DNA of 64,000 bases from Neolewinella marina (lineage in GTDB: Bacteria; Bacteroidota; Bacteroidia; Chitinophagales; Saprospiraceae): positions 186,001-250,000 of the forward strand of contig NZ_PDLO01000003.1 in the NCBI RefSeq assembly GCF_002631205.1, written 5' to 3'. Shown here piece by piece: positions 8,240-16,299 of the stretch (its first letter is position 1; the number at the start of each line of letters is the position of its first letter). Both the position numbers and the translations under genes were made by a program. The notes beneath the pieces are model-generated. The model was not told where the DNA came from, did no database searches, and saw nothing but the letters and a program-made list of their open reading frames with translations.

Positions 8240-8310
8240 GGGGGCGCTGAACGTACCAATAGAAAGTTACAGCAATGGCGGTCCCCCACATCCGGGAGCC
8301 GCTTTTTTTA
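8198..8310 (+). promoter_or_regulatory. Transcription attenuator: alternative hairpins before pheA
   Basis: Four pairings can be read. (a) CCTAC 8227-8231 with GTAGG 8236-8240 around a GCGA tetraloop, over the last leader codons. (b) An antiterminator: GGGGGGCGC 8239-8247 with GCGGTCCCCC 8278-8287 (one bulge, one G-U). (c) The terminator at 8278-8302. (d) A 10-bp perfect stem ACTTTCTATT 8198-8207 with AATAGAAAGT 8258-8267, available when no ribosome is present. Pairings (b) and (c) share 8278-8285 and exclude each other. A ribosome stalled on the aromatic codons would open (a) and free the G-run for (b). A ribosome at the stop codon would cover the G-run and let (c) form. Confidence 0.78.
8278..8309 (+). 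terminator. Intrinsic terminator of the pheA attenuator
   Basis: GCGGTCCC (8278-8285) pairs with GGGAGCCGC (8294-8302), eight base pairs with one bulged G, around an 8-nt loop. Seven Ts follow directly (8303-8309). It sits 13 nt before the chosen pheA start. Confidence 0.82.
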
Positions 8311-8322
8311 TTCCATCTGCCT

Positions 8323-9174
8323 ATGCATCCTACTACCGCCCTTCGGCAAATACGCGTCAGCATCCAGGGCTACGCGGGCGCCTTCCACGAAGCCGCCGCC
8401 CGCATCCACTTCCGGGAACGGGAGGTGGTCACCGTGTCCGGCCACACCTTCTCCGAAGTGGTGAAACAGGTGGAGCAGGAGCAGAGCGACGTGGCCCTGA
8501 TGGCCATCGAAAATACCCTGGCCGGCAGCCTGATGGAGAATTACGACCTCCTGCAGCGGTCCAACCTGCGCATCACCGGGGAAGTCTACCTGCGCATCCG
8601 CCAGAACCTGATGGCCCTGCCCGGCGTAGCCATCGAGGAGCTGCGGGAGGTGTACTCCCATCCCATTGCCCTGATGCAGGTGCGGGAGTTCTTCAAGGCT
8701 TGGCCAAAAATCAAACTGGTGGAGTCGGCCGACACCGCCCTGAGCGCCCGCCACGTCAAGGAAACCGCCGACCGTACCCGCGGCGCGGTGGCCCACTCCC
8801 TGGCCGCCCAGCTGTACGGACTGGACATCCTGGCCCCCGGCATCGAAACCAACAAGCTGAACCACACCCGCTTCCTGGTGCTCGAACGGGGCCGCGACGT
8901 CAGCGAAGACGCCGGCGACAAGGTCAGTTTGAGCTTTTCGGTCAGCCACGAATCCGGCAGTCTCTCGCGCGTACTCATGGTCCTGGATGCCTACAAGATC
9001 AACCTCACCAAGATCCAGAGTACCCCCATCATCGGTCGGCCGTGGCAGTACCGCTTCTACGTCGATTTCATGCTGAATGGTTCCATCACGGTGGCCGAAG
9101 CCCTGGCGGGCATCCAGCCCATCACCCAGGAACTCCGCGTACTGGGCATTTACCAGGCGGGCGAAAAACCCTGA
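8323..9174 (+). CDS. pheA: Prephenate dehydratase
   Basis: This 283-residue enzyme converts prephenate to phenylpyruvate in phenylalanine synthesis. The catalytic domain (about 1-190) begins RVSIQGYAGAFHEAAA and contains NTLAGSLMENYDLL and the TRF motif in NHTRFLVLE. The C-terminal ACT domain (about 200-280) with SHESGSLSRVLMVLD and IQSTPIIGRPWQYRFYVD is the usual phenylalanine-binding feedback site. I chose ATG 8323; an in-frame ATG at 8275 falls inside the attenuator upstream of the terminator stem and adds residues not typical of the family. The aminotransferase gene follows 6 nt after the stop. It is monofunctional: chorismate mutase is fused instead to the DAHP synthase at the end of the operon. 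Confidence 0.93.
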   Translation: MHPTTALRQIRVSIQGYAGAFHEAAARIHFREREVVTVSGHTFSEVVKQVEQEQSDVALMAIENTLAGSLMENYDLLQRSNLRITGEVYLRIRQNLMALPGVAIEELREVYSHPIALMQVREFFKAWPKIKLVESADTALSARHVKETADRTRGAVAHSLAAQLYGLDILAPGIETNKLNHTRFLVLERGRDVSEDAGDKVSLSFSVSHESGSLSRVLMVLDAYKINLTKIQSTPIIGRPWQYRFYVDFMLNGSITVAEALAGIQPITQELRVLGIYQAGEKP

Positions 9175-9180
9175 AGACTT

Positions 9181-10389
9181 ATGACCCCCCAAACGACCTT
9201 TTCACCCATCCTGCCGGAGAGCAACCGCCTCGGTGAGACCCAGGAGTACTACTTCAGCAAGAAGCTGCGGGAGATCGCCGAGCTGCGTGCACAGGGACAG
9301 GACATCCTGAACCTGGGCATCGGCAGCCCCGACCTGCCACCCGCGCCGGAAGTGCTCGAGGCCCTAACTGCCAGTGCCCGCCGCCCCGACACCCACGGCT
9401 ACCAGCCCTACGTGGGGCGGCCCGAACTGCGCGCGGCCTTCGCCCGCTGGTATGCTACCTTCTTTGGCGTGGAGCTGGACCCCAACCGGGAACTCCTGCC
9501 CCTGATGGGCTCCAAAGAGGGCATCATGCACATCAGCATGTCCTTCCTGAATGCCGGCGACGAGGTACTCGTGCCCGACCCCGGCTATCCCACCTATCGC
9601 TCGGCCACCGAGCTGGCCGGTGGGGTAGTGCGCAGCTACGCCTTGAGCGAGACAAAAGGCTGGCTACCAGATTTGGACGCCCTGGAGGCTGAAGGACTGG
9701 ACAAGGTCAAGATCATGTGGATCAACTATCCCCACATGCCCACCGGCGCGGCCGCTCCCCCGGAGTTCTTTTACCGTTTGGTCGACTTCGCCCGCCGCAA
9801 CCGCATCCTCCTGGTAAACGACAACCCCTATGCTTTCATTCTCACCGATTCCGTGCAGAGCATCCTGTCCGTTCCCGGTGCCCGCGAGGTGGCCCTGGAG
9901 CTTTCCAGCCTGAGCAAGGCCCAGAACATGGCCGGCTGGCGGGTGGGCGTACTGGCCGGCGCCGAAGCCTACCTGAAGACCGTCCTGCGGTTCAAGTCGA
10001 ATATGGACAGCGGCATGTTCCTGCCCGTACAGGAGGCCGCAACGGTGGCCCTGGGACTGGGGCGGGAGTGGTACGACCGCCTCAACGCTACTTACCGCGA
10101 GCGGCGGGAGGTGGCCTTCCGGATCATGGACACCCTGGGTTGCAGCTACCGCCGTGATCAGGTAGGGCTGTTTGTCTGGGCGAAGTGCCCCGGCGGCATC
10201 GACGGATACGGCACCTGCGACCGCGCCCTATACGAAAATCAGGTATTCATCACCCCCGGCGGCATTTTCGGACCTGCCGGCGACGAATACGTGCGCATCA
10301 GTCTTTGCAGCCCGGTCCCGGTACTGGAAGAAGCCCTTTCCCGACTGGGCGGCGGCGCGCGGGTGCCCGAACAAAGCCCACAGCCATGA
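9181..10389 (+). CDS. PLP-dependent class I/II aminotransferase (probably aromatic)
   Basis: This 402-residue fold-type I aminotransferase has NLGIGSPDLPPAPEVL at the N-terminus, the PLP-contacting GSKEGIMHI, the NDNPYAF block, the Schiff-base lysine in SSLSKAQNMAGWRVG, and the late Arg block EYVRISLCSP. Its place between pheA and tyrA suggests it transaminates phenylpyruvate and 4-hydroxyphenylpyruvate to Phe and Tyr. The sequence also resembles LL-diaminopimelate and methionine aminotransferases, so the substrate is inferred from context. Its stop overlaps the tyrA start (ATGA at 10386-10389), indicating translational coupling. Confidence 0.88.
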   Translation: MTPQTTFSPILPESNRLGETQEYYFSKKLREIAELRAQGQDILNLGIGSPDLPPAPEVLEALTASARRPDTHGYQPYVGRPELRAAFARWYATFFGVELDPNRELLPLMGSKEGIMHISMSFLNAGDEVLVPDPGYPTYRSATELAGGVVRSYALSETKGWLPDLDALEAEGLDKVKIMWINYPHMPTGAAAPPEFFYRLVDFARRNRILLVNDNPYAFILTDSVQSILSVPGAREVALELSSLSKAQNMAGWRVGVLAGAEAYLKTVLRFKSNMDSGMFLPVQEAATVALGLGREWYDRLNATYRERREVAFRIMDTLGCSYRRDQVGLFVWAKCPGGIDGYGTCDRALYENQVFITPGGIFGPAGDEYVRISLCSPVPVLEEALSRLGGGARVPEQSPQP

Positions 10390-11228
10390 CGGTAGGAATC
10401 ATCGGAATTGGACTGATCGGCGGCTCCCTGGCCATCAGCTTGAAGGAGAGCGGCATGGAGGTGCGGGTCATCGGTATGGACGCCAGCCAGGAGAACCTGG
10501 ACAAGGCGGTACGTCGCCGGCTCATCGACGAGGATGCCCCCCTGGAAACCGGTGTTCCCCGCTGCGACGTCCTCGTACTAGCCACGCCCATGGACGCCAT
10601 GCTGGACCTGCTGCCCCGACTGCTGGACATGGTAGGCCCCCAGCAGACCATACTCGACGTGGGCTCCACCAAGGAAACCCTGCTGACCGGCGTCAAGCAC
10701 CATCCCCGGCGGGGTAGATTCGTAGCCTGCCATCCCATGGCCGGCACGGAATTCAGCGGCCCGGAAGCGGCGGTACCCAACCTGTTCAGCGGCAAGACCT
10801 GCGTACTCGTGGATACCCAGGACAGCGATGCCGACGCCGTAGACGTGGCCAAGCGGGTATTCGCCACCGCGGGCATGACTTTCACCCACCTCGACAGCCG
10901 CGCCCACGACCTGCACTGCGCCTACGTGAGCCACATCTCCCACATCGCCAGCTTCGCCCTGGCCCTGACGGTACTGGAGAAGGAAAAGGACGAACAGCGG
11001 ATTTTCGAGCTGGCCAGCTCGGGCTTCGGCTCCACCGTGCGGCTGGCCAAGAGTTCTCCGGATATGTGGGTGCCGATCTTCCGGCAAAACCGGGATCACG
11101 TGCTTGACGTACTGGACGAGCACATCGAACAGCTGTCCCGCTTCCGTACCCAACTCATAAAGCGTGACTTCGACGGCTTCCACGAACGGATCCGTCACGC
11201 CAATCAAATCACAAAAATCCTGACTTGA
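10386..11228 (+). CDS. tyrA: Prephenate dehydrogenase
   Basis: The 280-residue protein starts MTVGIIGIGLIGGSLAISLK, a GxGxxG NAD(P)-binding Rossmann motif. It continues with LATPMDAMLDLLPRL, DVGSTKE and CHPMAGTEFSGPEAA, all hallmarks of prephenate dehydrogenase. It oxidatively decarboxylates prephenate to 4-hydroxyphenylpyruvate for tyrosine synthesis. No ACT domain is present at the C-terminus. The open frame extends 200 nt upstream, but this ATG is chosen because the NAD motif begins here and it forms an ATGA overlap with the aminotransferase gene. Confidence 0.92.
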   Translation: MTVGIIGIGLIGGSLAISLKESGMEVRVIGMDASQENLDKAVRRRLIDEDAPLETGVPRCDVLVLATPMDAMLDLLPRLLDMVGPQQTILDVGSTKETLLTGVKHHPRRGRFVACHPMAGTEFSGPEAAVPNLFSGKTCVLVDTQDSDADAVDVAKRVFATAGMTFTHLDSRAHDLHCAYVSHISHIASFALALTVLEKEKDEQRIFELASSGFGSTVRLAKSSPDMWVPIFRQNRDHVLDVLDEHIEQLSRFRTQLIKRDFDGFHERIRHANQITKILT

Positions 11229-11285
11229 ACCGATGGTGTAATCGGTATGTCATATCACAATCAATAACAGCTAAATAGATTTATC

Positions 11286-12365
11286 ATGGACATGAAGATT
11301 GATAAGGTCATTCCGCCCACGCCCGGCCGCGGTATCGTAATTGCCGGTCCCTGCAGCGCCGAAACCGAAGGGCAGGTGATGCAGTGCGCCAAGGACCTGG
11401 CCAAGCTCAACCAGGTGGACCTGTTCCGTTCCGGCATCTGGAAGCCCCGCACCCGCCCCGGCAGTTTCGAGGGGGTAGGCAAGGAGGGACTTTCCTGGCT
11501 GAAGCGCGTAAAAGAAGAAACCGGCCTGAAAACCACGACCGAAGTGGCCAACGCCAGTCACGTATACGACTGTCTGAAAGCGGGCATTGACGTAGTCTGG
11601 CTCGGTGCCCGTACCACGGTCAACCCCTTCAGCGTACAGGAGGTAGCCGACGCCCTGAACGGTACCGACATCCCCGTCCTCATCAAGAACCCGATCAACC
11701 CAGACCTGGGACTGTGGATCGGAGCCGTGGAGCGAATCTACAAGGCGGGCATCACCCGCATCGGACTCATCCACCGTGGCTTCAGCTACCACGGGGAAAC
11801 CATCTACCGCAACGTACCGCGCTGGCAGATGGCCATCGAGATGAAGCGCCGCTTCCCCGATCTCCAGATGGTGGTCGACAACAGCCACATTTGCGGTCGC
11901 CGCGACCTGCTGGCCGAAGTGGCCCAGGAAGCCCTTAACCTGAACTACGACGGCGTGATGACGGAAGTCCACCCCCGTCCCGACGAAGCCTGGTCCGACG
12001 CTGCCCAGCAGATCACCCCCGCCGCTTTCGGCGAACTGCTCGATGGGCTCCGGCTGCGCAAACCCACCGCCGACGAGGTTGAGATGGAACGCCTCACGGA
12101 GCTGCGCCGCCAGATCGACGAAATCGACAGCGACCTGATCGGCATGCTAGGACGCCGCATGAAACTTGCCGACAAGATTGGTGAATTCAAGGCCGAACGC
12201 AACATCGCCGTCCTCCAGGAAAGCCGTTGGGAAGAAGTCCTCAAGGAGTCCAGTAAACGCGGAAAGGTCCACGGGCTCAGCGAGGAATTCATGATCAGCT
12301 ACCTGCGCGCTATCCACCAGGAAAGCATTGATCACCAGGATGCTATCGTGAATAAGGTAAAGTAG
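11286..12365 (+). CDS. Bifunctional 3-deoxy-7-phosphoheptulonate synthase / chorismate mutase
   Basis: This 359-residue fusion catalyses the first step of the shikimate pathway and the chorismate-to-prephenate branch point. Residues about 10-255 form a DAHP synthase of the short KDO8P-synthase-like type, with IVIAGPCSAETEGQV, LFRSGIWKPRTRPGSFEG, VWLGARTT, GLIHRGFS and DNSHICGRRDL. Residues about 265-355 form an AroQ-type chorismate mutase, beginning LTELRRQIDEIDSDLIGMLGRR. Such C-terminal fusions are common in Bacteroidota and let prephenate feed back on the pathway entry. It lies 57 nt after tyrA, the last gene of the aromatic operon. A 3' repeat hairpin follows. Confidence 0.93.
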   Translation: MDMKIDKVIPPTPGRGIVIAGPCSAETEGQVMQCAKDLAKLNQVDLFRSGIWKPRTRPGSFEGVGKEGLSWLKRVKEETGLKTTTEVANASHVYDCLKAGIDVVWLGARTTVNPFSVQEVADALNGTDIPVLIKNPINPDLGLWIGAVERIYKAGITRIGLIHRGFSYHGETIYRNVPRWQMAIEMKRRFPDLQMVVDNSHICGRRDLLAEVAQEALNLNYDGVMTEVHPRPDEAWSDAAQQITPAAFGELLDGLRLRKPTADEVEMERLTELRRQIDEIDSDLIGMLGRRMKLADKIGEFKAERNIAVLQESRWEEVLKESSKRGKVHGLSEEFMISYLRAIHQESIDHQDAIVNKVK

Positions 12366-12369
12366 GAGT

Positions 12370-12455
12370 TTAGTGCTTTAGTCAGTTAGTTCTTTAGGGG
12401 ATGCTAATTAGTGTTGCCCTAAAGGACTAACGGCCTAAAGGACTAACGGCCTAAA
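12370..12455. repeat. Degenerate 8-nt repeats forming a bidirectional hairpin
   Basis: Four TTAG-led octamers (12370-12400) are followed by CCTAAAGGACTAACGG, repeated exactly at 12418-12433 and 12434-12449. TTAGTTCTTTAGGG (12386-12399) pairs with CCCTAAAGGACTAA (12417-12430) over 14 bp with one G-U. The block sits between the convergent DAHP synthase and monooxygenase genes and could act as a terminator in both directions. Confidence 0.7.
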
Positions 12456-12755
12456 TCACTCCATCCCACAAAGCAAATCAGCCTCCATCACGTCGGGTTC
12501 CCGTTTCCAGACCTTGCTGATCTTGGTGTGGAAGGCGTTGTGCTCGTCGTCGTTGACGTGGTCTTCGAAGTAGCGGTACTCCTCCCAGCACTCCATCGTA
12601 GCGAATTTGGCGGGGTTCTCGCGGTCGCGGATGAGGTAGAAGAAGAGGCAACCGGGCTTGGCGCGGCTGGCTTTGGCGTGTTCCCGGAAAATCGGGGCGA
12701 AATTGTCCGCGTCGTTCAGCTCGAACTGGGCAATGAGGTAGAGTTGCTTGGCCAT
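12456..12755 (-). CDS. Antibiotic biosynthesis monooxygenase (ABM) family protein
   Basis: This 99-residue protein has the ferredoxin-like alpha-beta dimer fold of the ABM superfamily, with LIAQFELNDADNFAPIFREH, KPGCLFFYLIRD and the CWEEYRYFEDHVNDDEHNAFH block. The family includes quinol monooxygenases such as YgiN and haem-degrading enzymes. The haem ligand residues of IsdG cannot be confirmed, so a quinol monooxygenase-like role is the safer guess. It is a single gene with its 3' end facing the aromatic operon. A TAACTTGC box at 12791-12784 (minus) lies 28 nt before the ATG. Confidence 0.8.
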   Translation of the reverse strand: MAKQLYLIAQFELNDADNFAPIFREHAKASRAKPGCLFFYLIRDRENPAKFATMECWEEYRYFEDHVNDDEHNAFHTKISKVWKREPDVMEADLLCGME

Positions 12756-12825
12756 AGGTACTGGGGTTTACCCCGTCGTAACGGCAAGTTACGGGTGGGG
12801 TTTAACCACGATAGGCTAATACCGT

Positions 12826-13923
12826 TTAGACGTTGAAGCGGAAGTGCATCACATCGCCGTCCTGGACTACGTATTCCTTTCCCTCGACGTTCAGCTTACC
12901 GTTGTCGCGGGCGCCGGCTTCACTGCCGAAGGCTACGAAATCCTCGTAGTGGATGACTTCTGCGCGGATGAATCCCTTTTCGAAGTCGGTGTGGATCACG
13001 CCGGCGGCGCCAGGAGCCTTGGTGCCGCGGTGGATCGTCCAGGCGCGGACCTCCTTCTCCCCGGCGGTGAAGTAGGTAATCAGGTCGAGCAGCTCGTAGC
13101 TGGCGCGGATCACCTTGTTGACGCCCGGCTCGGTCAGGCCCATCTCTTCGATGAATTCAGCCCGTTCCTCCTTGGTTTCCAGCTCGGCGATGTCGGCTTC
13201 GATGCTGGCGGAGATCAGGATCACCTCGGCGTTCTCTTCGGCTACGGCCGCGCGGAAGGCCCGGGTATGTTCGTTGCCATCGTCGATGCTGTCGATGTCG
13301 ACGTTGCAGACGTAAAGGATGGGTTTGCTGGTAAGCAGCAGGAGGTCCTTGACGACCGCCTCGCCCTCCTCGGAGGTTTCGAAGCTGCGGGCGGGCTTCT
13401 CGCTTTCCAGGTGGGCGAGCAGGGCTTCTCCGACTTCTACGATGCGCTTGGCGTCCTTGTCGCCGCTCTTGGCCGTGCGGCGGAACTTGTCGACGCGCTT
13501 CTCTACCGTCTCGATGTCCTTGAGGATGAGTTCGGTGTCGATGATCATTTTGTCGCGGACGGGGTCCACGTTACCGTCGACGTGAACGACGTTGTCGTCT
13601 TCAAAGCAGCGTACCACGTGCAGAATGGCGTCGGTTTCCCGGATGTTACCGAGAAACTGGTTGCCGAGGCCTTCGCCCTTGCTGGCGCCCTTGATGAGGC
13701 CGGCAATGTCGACGATGTCTACCGTGGTGGGGATCACCTTCTGGGGGTTGACCAGCTCTTCGAGCTTGTCCAGCCGCGGATCGGGTACGGTAATGACGCC
13801 CAGGTTCGGGTCCTTGGTGGCGAAGGGGTAGTTAGCGGCCAGTGCCTTGGCTGAGGTCAGCGCATTGAAAAGGGTCGATTTCCCTACGTTCGGCAGGCCA
13901 ACGATACCACACTTGAGTCCCAT
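12826..13923 (-). CDS. ychF: Redox-regulated ATPase YchF (Obg-like)
   Basis: The 365-residue protein has the G1 motif GLPNVGKSTLFNAL at its N-terminus, DIAGLIKGASKGEGLGNQFL as G3/switch, and the unusual N-M/L-E-type G4 region around YVCNVD. The C-terminal TGS domain runs from about residue 280 with YFTAGEKEVRAWTI and the ending FRAEVIHYEDFVA ... VVQDGDVMHFRFNV. YchF proteins bind ATP rather than GTP, associate with ribosomes and influence the oxidative stress response. Full length matches the family (about 363). A TACCTTCG box at 13957-13950 (minus) precedes the ATG by 26 nt. Confidence 0.95.
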   Translation of the reverse strand: MGLKCGIVGLPNVGKSTLFNALTSAKALAANYPFATKDPNLGVITVPDPRLDKLEELVNPQKVIPTTVDIVDIAGLIKGASKGEGLGNQFLGNIRETDAILHVVRCFEDDNVVHVDGNVDPVRDKMIIDTELILKDIETVEKRVDKFRRTAKSGDKDAKRIVEVGEALLAHLESEKPARSFETSEEGEAVVKDLLLLTSKPILYVCNVDIDSIDDGNEHTRAFRAAVAEENAEVILISASIEADIAELETKEERAEFIEEMGLTEPGVNKVIRASYELLDLITYFTAGEKEVRAWTIHRGTKAPGAAGVIHTDFEKGFIRAEVIHYEDFVAFGSEAGARDNGKLNVEGKEYVVQDGDVMHFRFNV

Positions 13924-13992
13924 AAATTCACACGTTTTACTAAAGGGGGCGAAGGTACGACGCAGCCGCTATCCGCGGGAGGGTTGCCGCCA

Positions 13993-14622
13993 TTAGAAGT
14001 TCGGGCCCTTGGGCTGCATCAGTTCCTGGAGGAAGTAGCTCATGAGGGCGGGCTCGAATGCAAGCACGAGGATGGAGTAGGCGATGAGACCGAAAATCGC
14101 TCCCCAGAGGTGGGCGTTGTGGCCGATGTTGCCCTGCCCCCGCTTGTCGGCGTAGTGGGAATACAGGATGTAGCCGATACCGAGCAGGATGGCCGGCAGG
14201 GGTGGAAAGATGAACCAGTTCCAGGGCGCGAGCATCACGTAGGGCCAGATGGTGGCCGCCACGCCCCCGGAGGCGCCGAGGCTGGCGTACATGCGGTTAT
14301 CCTGGTGGCGCAGGTAGTCGGGCACGCTGGCCGCTACAATGGCTACGAGGTAAAAGACGAGGTAGGCGAGTTTTCCCAGGGTATCTCCGAAGAGGTATTC
14401 GGTGAACACGAACTCTACAGAGCCGCCGAAGATGTACAGGGCGTACATATTGAAGAGCAGGTGCTGGAAGTCGGCGTGAATGAACCCGTGGGTGAGAAAA
14501 CGGTAGTACTCACCGCGATTCTTGATGGCTGCTGGCAGGAAAATGAGCTTGGCCCGGAGCTCGGAGTTATTAAAGGCCTGCCAGGAAATCAGGACGGTAA
14601 TGAGGATGATGATAAGGGTCAT
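13993..14622 (-). CDS. Rhomboid family intramembrane serine protease
   Basis: This 209-residue multi-pass membrane protein shows the rhomboid signatures: HGFIHADFQHLLFNMYALYIFG in the second helix region, the catalytic serine in SLGASGGVAA and the catalytic histidine in NIGHNAHLWGAIFG. About six transmembrane helices are visible. Rhomboids cleave membrane protein helices near the lipid surface; bacterial substrates are mostly unknown. The gene lies between ychF (same strand, 69 nt downstream) and a divergent lipoprotein gene 48 nt away. Confidence 0.9.
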   Translation of the reverse strand: MTLIIILITVLISWQAFNNSELRAKLIFLPAAIKNRGEYYRFLTHGFIHADFQHLLFNMYALYIFGGSVEFVFTEYLFGDTLGKLAYLVFYLVAIVAASVPDYLRHQDNRMYASLGASGGVAATIWPYVMLAPWNWFIFPPLPAILLGIGYILYSHYADKRGQGNIGHNAHLWGAIFGLIAYSILVLAFEPALMSYFLQELMQPKGPNF

Positions 14623-14670
14623 GAGGCTGATTTACTTCCGTGGGCTATCTTGCCCGCATAACCTACATCA

Positions 14671-15090
14671 ATGAACTACCGACCGCTTTTGTTGCCTTGC
14701 CTTCTCTTCTTCCTCTTTGTGGCCAGTGGTTGCGTGGCACAGAACCCCCAATCTACCGAAATGAGTGAAACTACCCAGCCCGGCATGGCTCACACCGTGT
14801 ACTTCTGGTTGCACGATGGCCTCAGCGAAGACGAACTGAAGAGTTTCGAAGCCGGCGTTCGCAGTCTGGAAGCCTCGCCCACGGTGCGCCGCCTGTTTTT
14901 GGGCAAACCCGCCGCAACCCCTTCCCGCGGGGTGGTGAACAACAGCTTTGATTACTCCCTGGTCCTGTGGTTCGACGACGTGGCCGGCCACGACGCCTAC
15001 CAGATTTCCCCCGTCCACCTCAAGTTTGTCGAGGAACACGAGGCGAAGTTCAAGGAAGTTCGGGTCCACGACAACGTGGTCCTAGAGTAG
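14671..15090 (+). CDS. Dabb-domain (stress-responsive alpha-beta barrel) lipoprotein
   Basis: The 139-residue protein has a lipoprotein signal (LLLPCLLFFLFVASGC, Cys near residue 22) followed by a linker. A Dabb domain begins MAHTVYFWLHDGLSEDELKSFEAGV and continues through VNNSFDYSLVLWFDDVAGHDAYQISPVHLKFV. Dabb proteins form small dimeric alpha-beta barrels; some are olivetolic-acid-cyclase-like, but most have no known function. Export as a lipoprotein is the odd point, since most members are cytoplasmic. A TATCTTGC box at 14646-14653 lies 17 nt before the ATG. The 3' end overlaps the convergent acyltransferase by 9 bp. Confidence 0.8.
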   Translation: MNYRPLLLPCLLFFLFVASGCVAQNPQSTEMSETTQPGMAHTVYFWLHDGLSEDELKSFEAGVRSLEASPTVRRLFLGKPAATPSRGVVNNSFDYSLVLWFDDVAGHDAYQISPVHLKFVEEHEAKFKEVRVHDNVVLE

Positions 15091-16299
15091 GGCTTCCCGC
15101 GCCTCCCGCAATCTCCTTTGGTCCTCTGGGCTCACCTGGCTGAGCCGGCGTTGCTGTCGCCAGTCGCGGCAGGCCTCCAGTTGTCGGATCGACCAGCGGG
15201 TAGTCAACAGTGACGCCACCAGCCACAGGGCGATAGTCCAGGGCAGAAAGATCAACAGCGGTATATACAACAGGGTGATGACCGCCAGCGCGGCGAAGCG
15301 TACTGCACTGTAGAATTCGATGGTTTTGGGTCCCGTCAACCCAGTTGTTTCCGCCAGCAGCCAGCCCGGCAGTTGGGGAAGCAGCAGGAGGGTGGCGGGC
15401 AAGGCCATCCAGGGCTTTTTACCGGGGCCGGCGGCTGCTGCCAGGTCACGGTCGTGGAGTCCAAACTGCTGCAGGAGGGTGGCGTAGCGCAGGGCGCCGG
15501 GGCTTTTCCCGGGGAGGCCCGGGTCCGCAGCCGTGGCCAGTTCCGCTTCCAGTTCAAGGCCGGAATGGGTGATTCCCTCCGGGGCGGTGGATACGGCATT
15601 GCGGCGTACCGTGAGCATAGGCTCGAAGGCCGCGGCATCCATCCCTTCCGGGCATTGGACCACCAGGGGCGAAAGGGCGGTACGCAGGGCATCGGTGAGG
15701 CTACGGATGCCTCCGGCTTCGTTGTGGCGGAATTCCCGCAGGTAGTGGCTGGCCCTGAGGGGTTCACCGCAACGGATCATCACTTTCGAGCGGACCCGGT
15801 CGGCGGCCGAGAAATTGACCCCGACGGGGACGATGTAGACGTCCCGCAAAGTATTGTCGTACTCCAGGGCTCCGAGGGCGATGCGGGCGGTTCCCTTACG
15901 CAGGGGGCGCAGCCTCTTCTCGTGGATGCAGCGTCCTTCCGCCAGGATCATCAGGGCACCCTGGCGGCTCAGTACGTCAAAGCATTCCTTGAAGGTATCG
16001 TAATTGCGGACCAGCTTTTCGTAGCCCCCGTCCTGTATCCGGTACACCGGTAACAGGTTCAGCGCCCCCAGCAGCACTTTGGCCCAACTGCGCTGGAAAA
16101 GATCTCCCCGGGCCAGGAAGTGGAGGGTGCGGGGCTGGAAGCAAGCCATCAGGCAGGGCTCCAGGAAGGCGGTGGGGTGATTGGCCGCGAGGATGACGGG
16201 GGCGTCACGCGGGATGTGCTCCAGCCCGGTGATGTCGATGTTCCGGTAGTAGAACGACAGTACGAAGCGGGCCGCCGGCCGTACCAGGTAGTACAACAT
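15082..16299 (-). CDS. PlsC-like 1-acylglycerol-3-phosphate acyltransferase with C-terminal membrane part
   Basis: This 405-residue protein starts at a membrane-associated N-terminus and has the acyltransferase block I as AANHPTAFLEP near residue 37, block III-like LAEGRCIHEKRLRPLRKGTARIAL, and the block VYIVPVGVNFS. Block I carries Glu where related proteins have Asp after the His. Residues about 295-370 form two or three hydrophobic helices. PlsC enzymes acylate lysophosphatidate in phospholipid synthesis; this larger variant resembles uncharacterised glycerol acyltransferases of Bacteroidota. It starts directly after the pyrB stop with no gap, so it may be co-transcribed with pyrR-pyrB. 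Confidence 0.85.
   Translation of the reverse strand: MLYYLVRPAARFVLSFYYRNIDITGLEHIPRDAPVILAANHPTAFLEPCLMACFQPRTLHFLARGDLFQRSWAKVLLGALNLLPVYRIQDGGYEKLVRNYDTFKECFDVLSRQGALMILAEGRCIHEKRLRPLRKGTARIALGALEYDNTLRDVYIVPVGVNFSAADRVRSKVMIRCGEPLRASHYLREFRHNEAGGIRSLTDALRTALSPLVVQCPEGMDAAAFEPMLTVRRNAVSTAPEGITHSGLELEAELATAADPGLPGKSPGALRYATLLQQFGLHDRDLAAAAGPGKKPWMALPATLLLLPQLPGWLLAETTGLTGPKTIEFYSAVRFAALAVITLLYIPLLIFLPWTIALWLVASLLTTRWSIRQLEACRDWRQQRRLSQVSPEDQRRLREAREALL

Noticed and set aside
8275-8322. Extra 16 N-terminal codons of pheA from an ATG at 8275
   Set aside because: This ATG lies inside the attenuator, just before the terminator stem, and the added residues are not part of the dehydratase fold.
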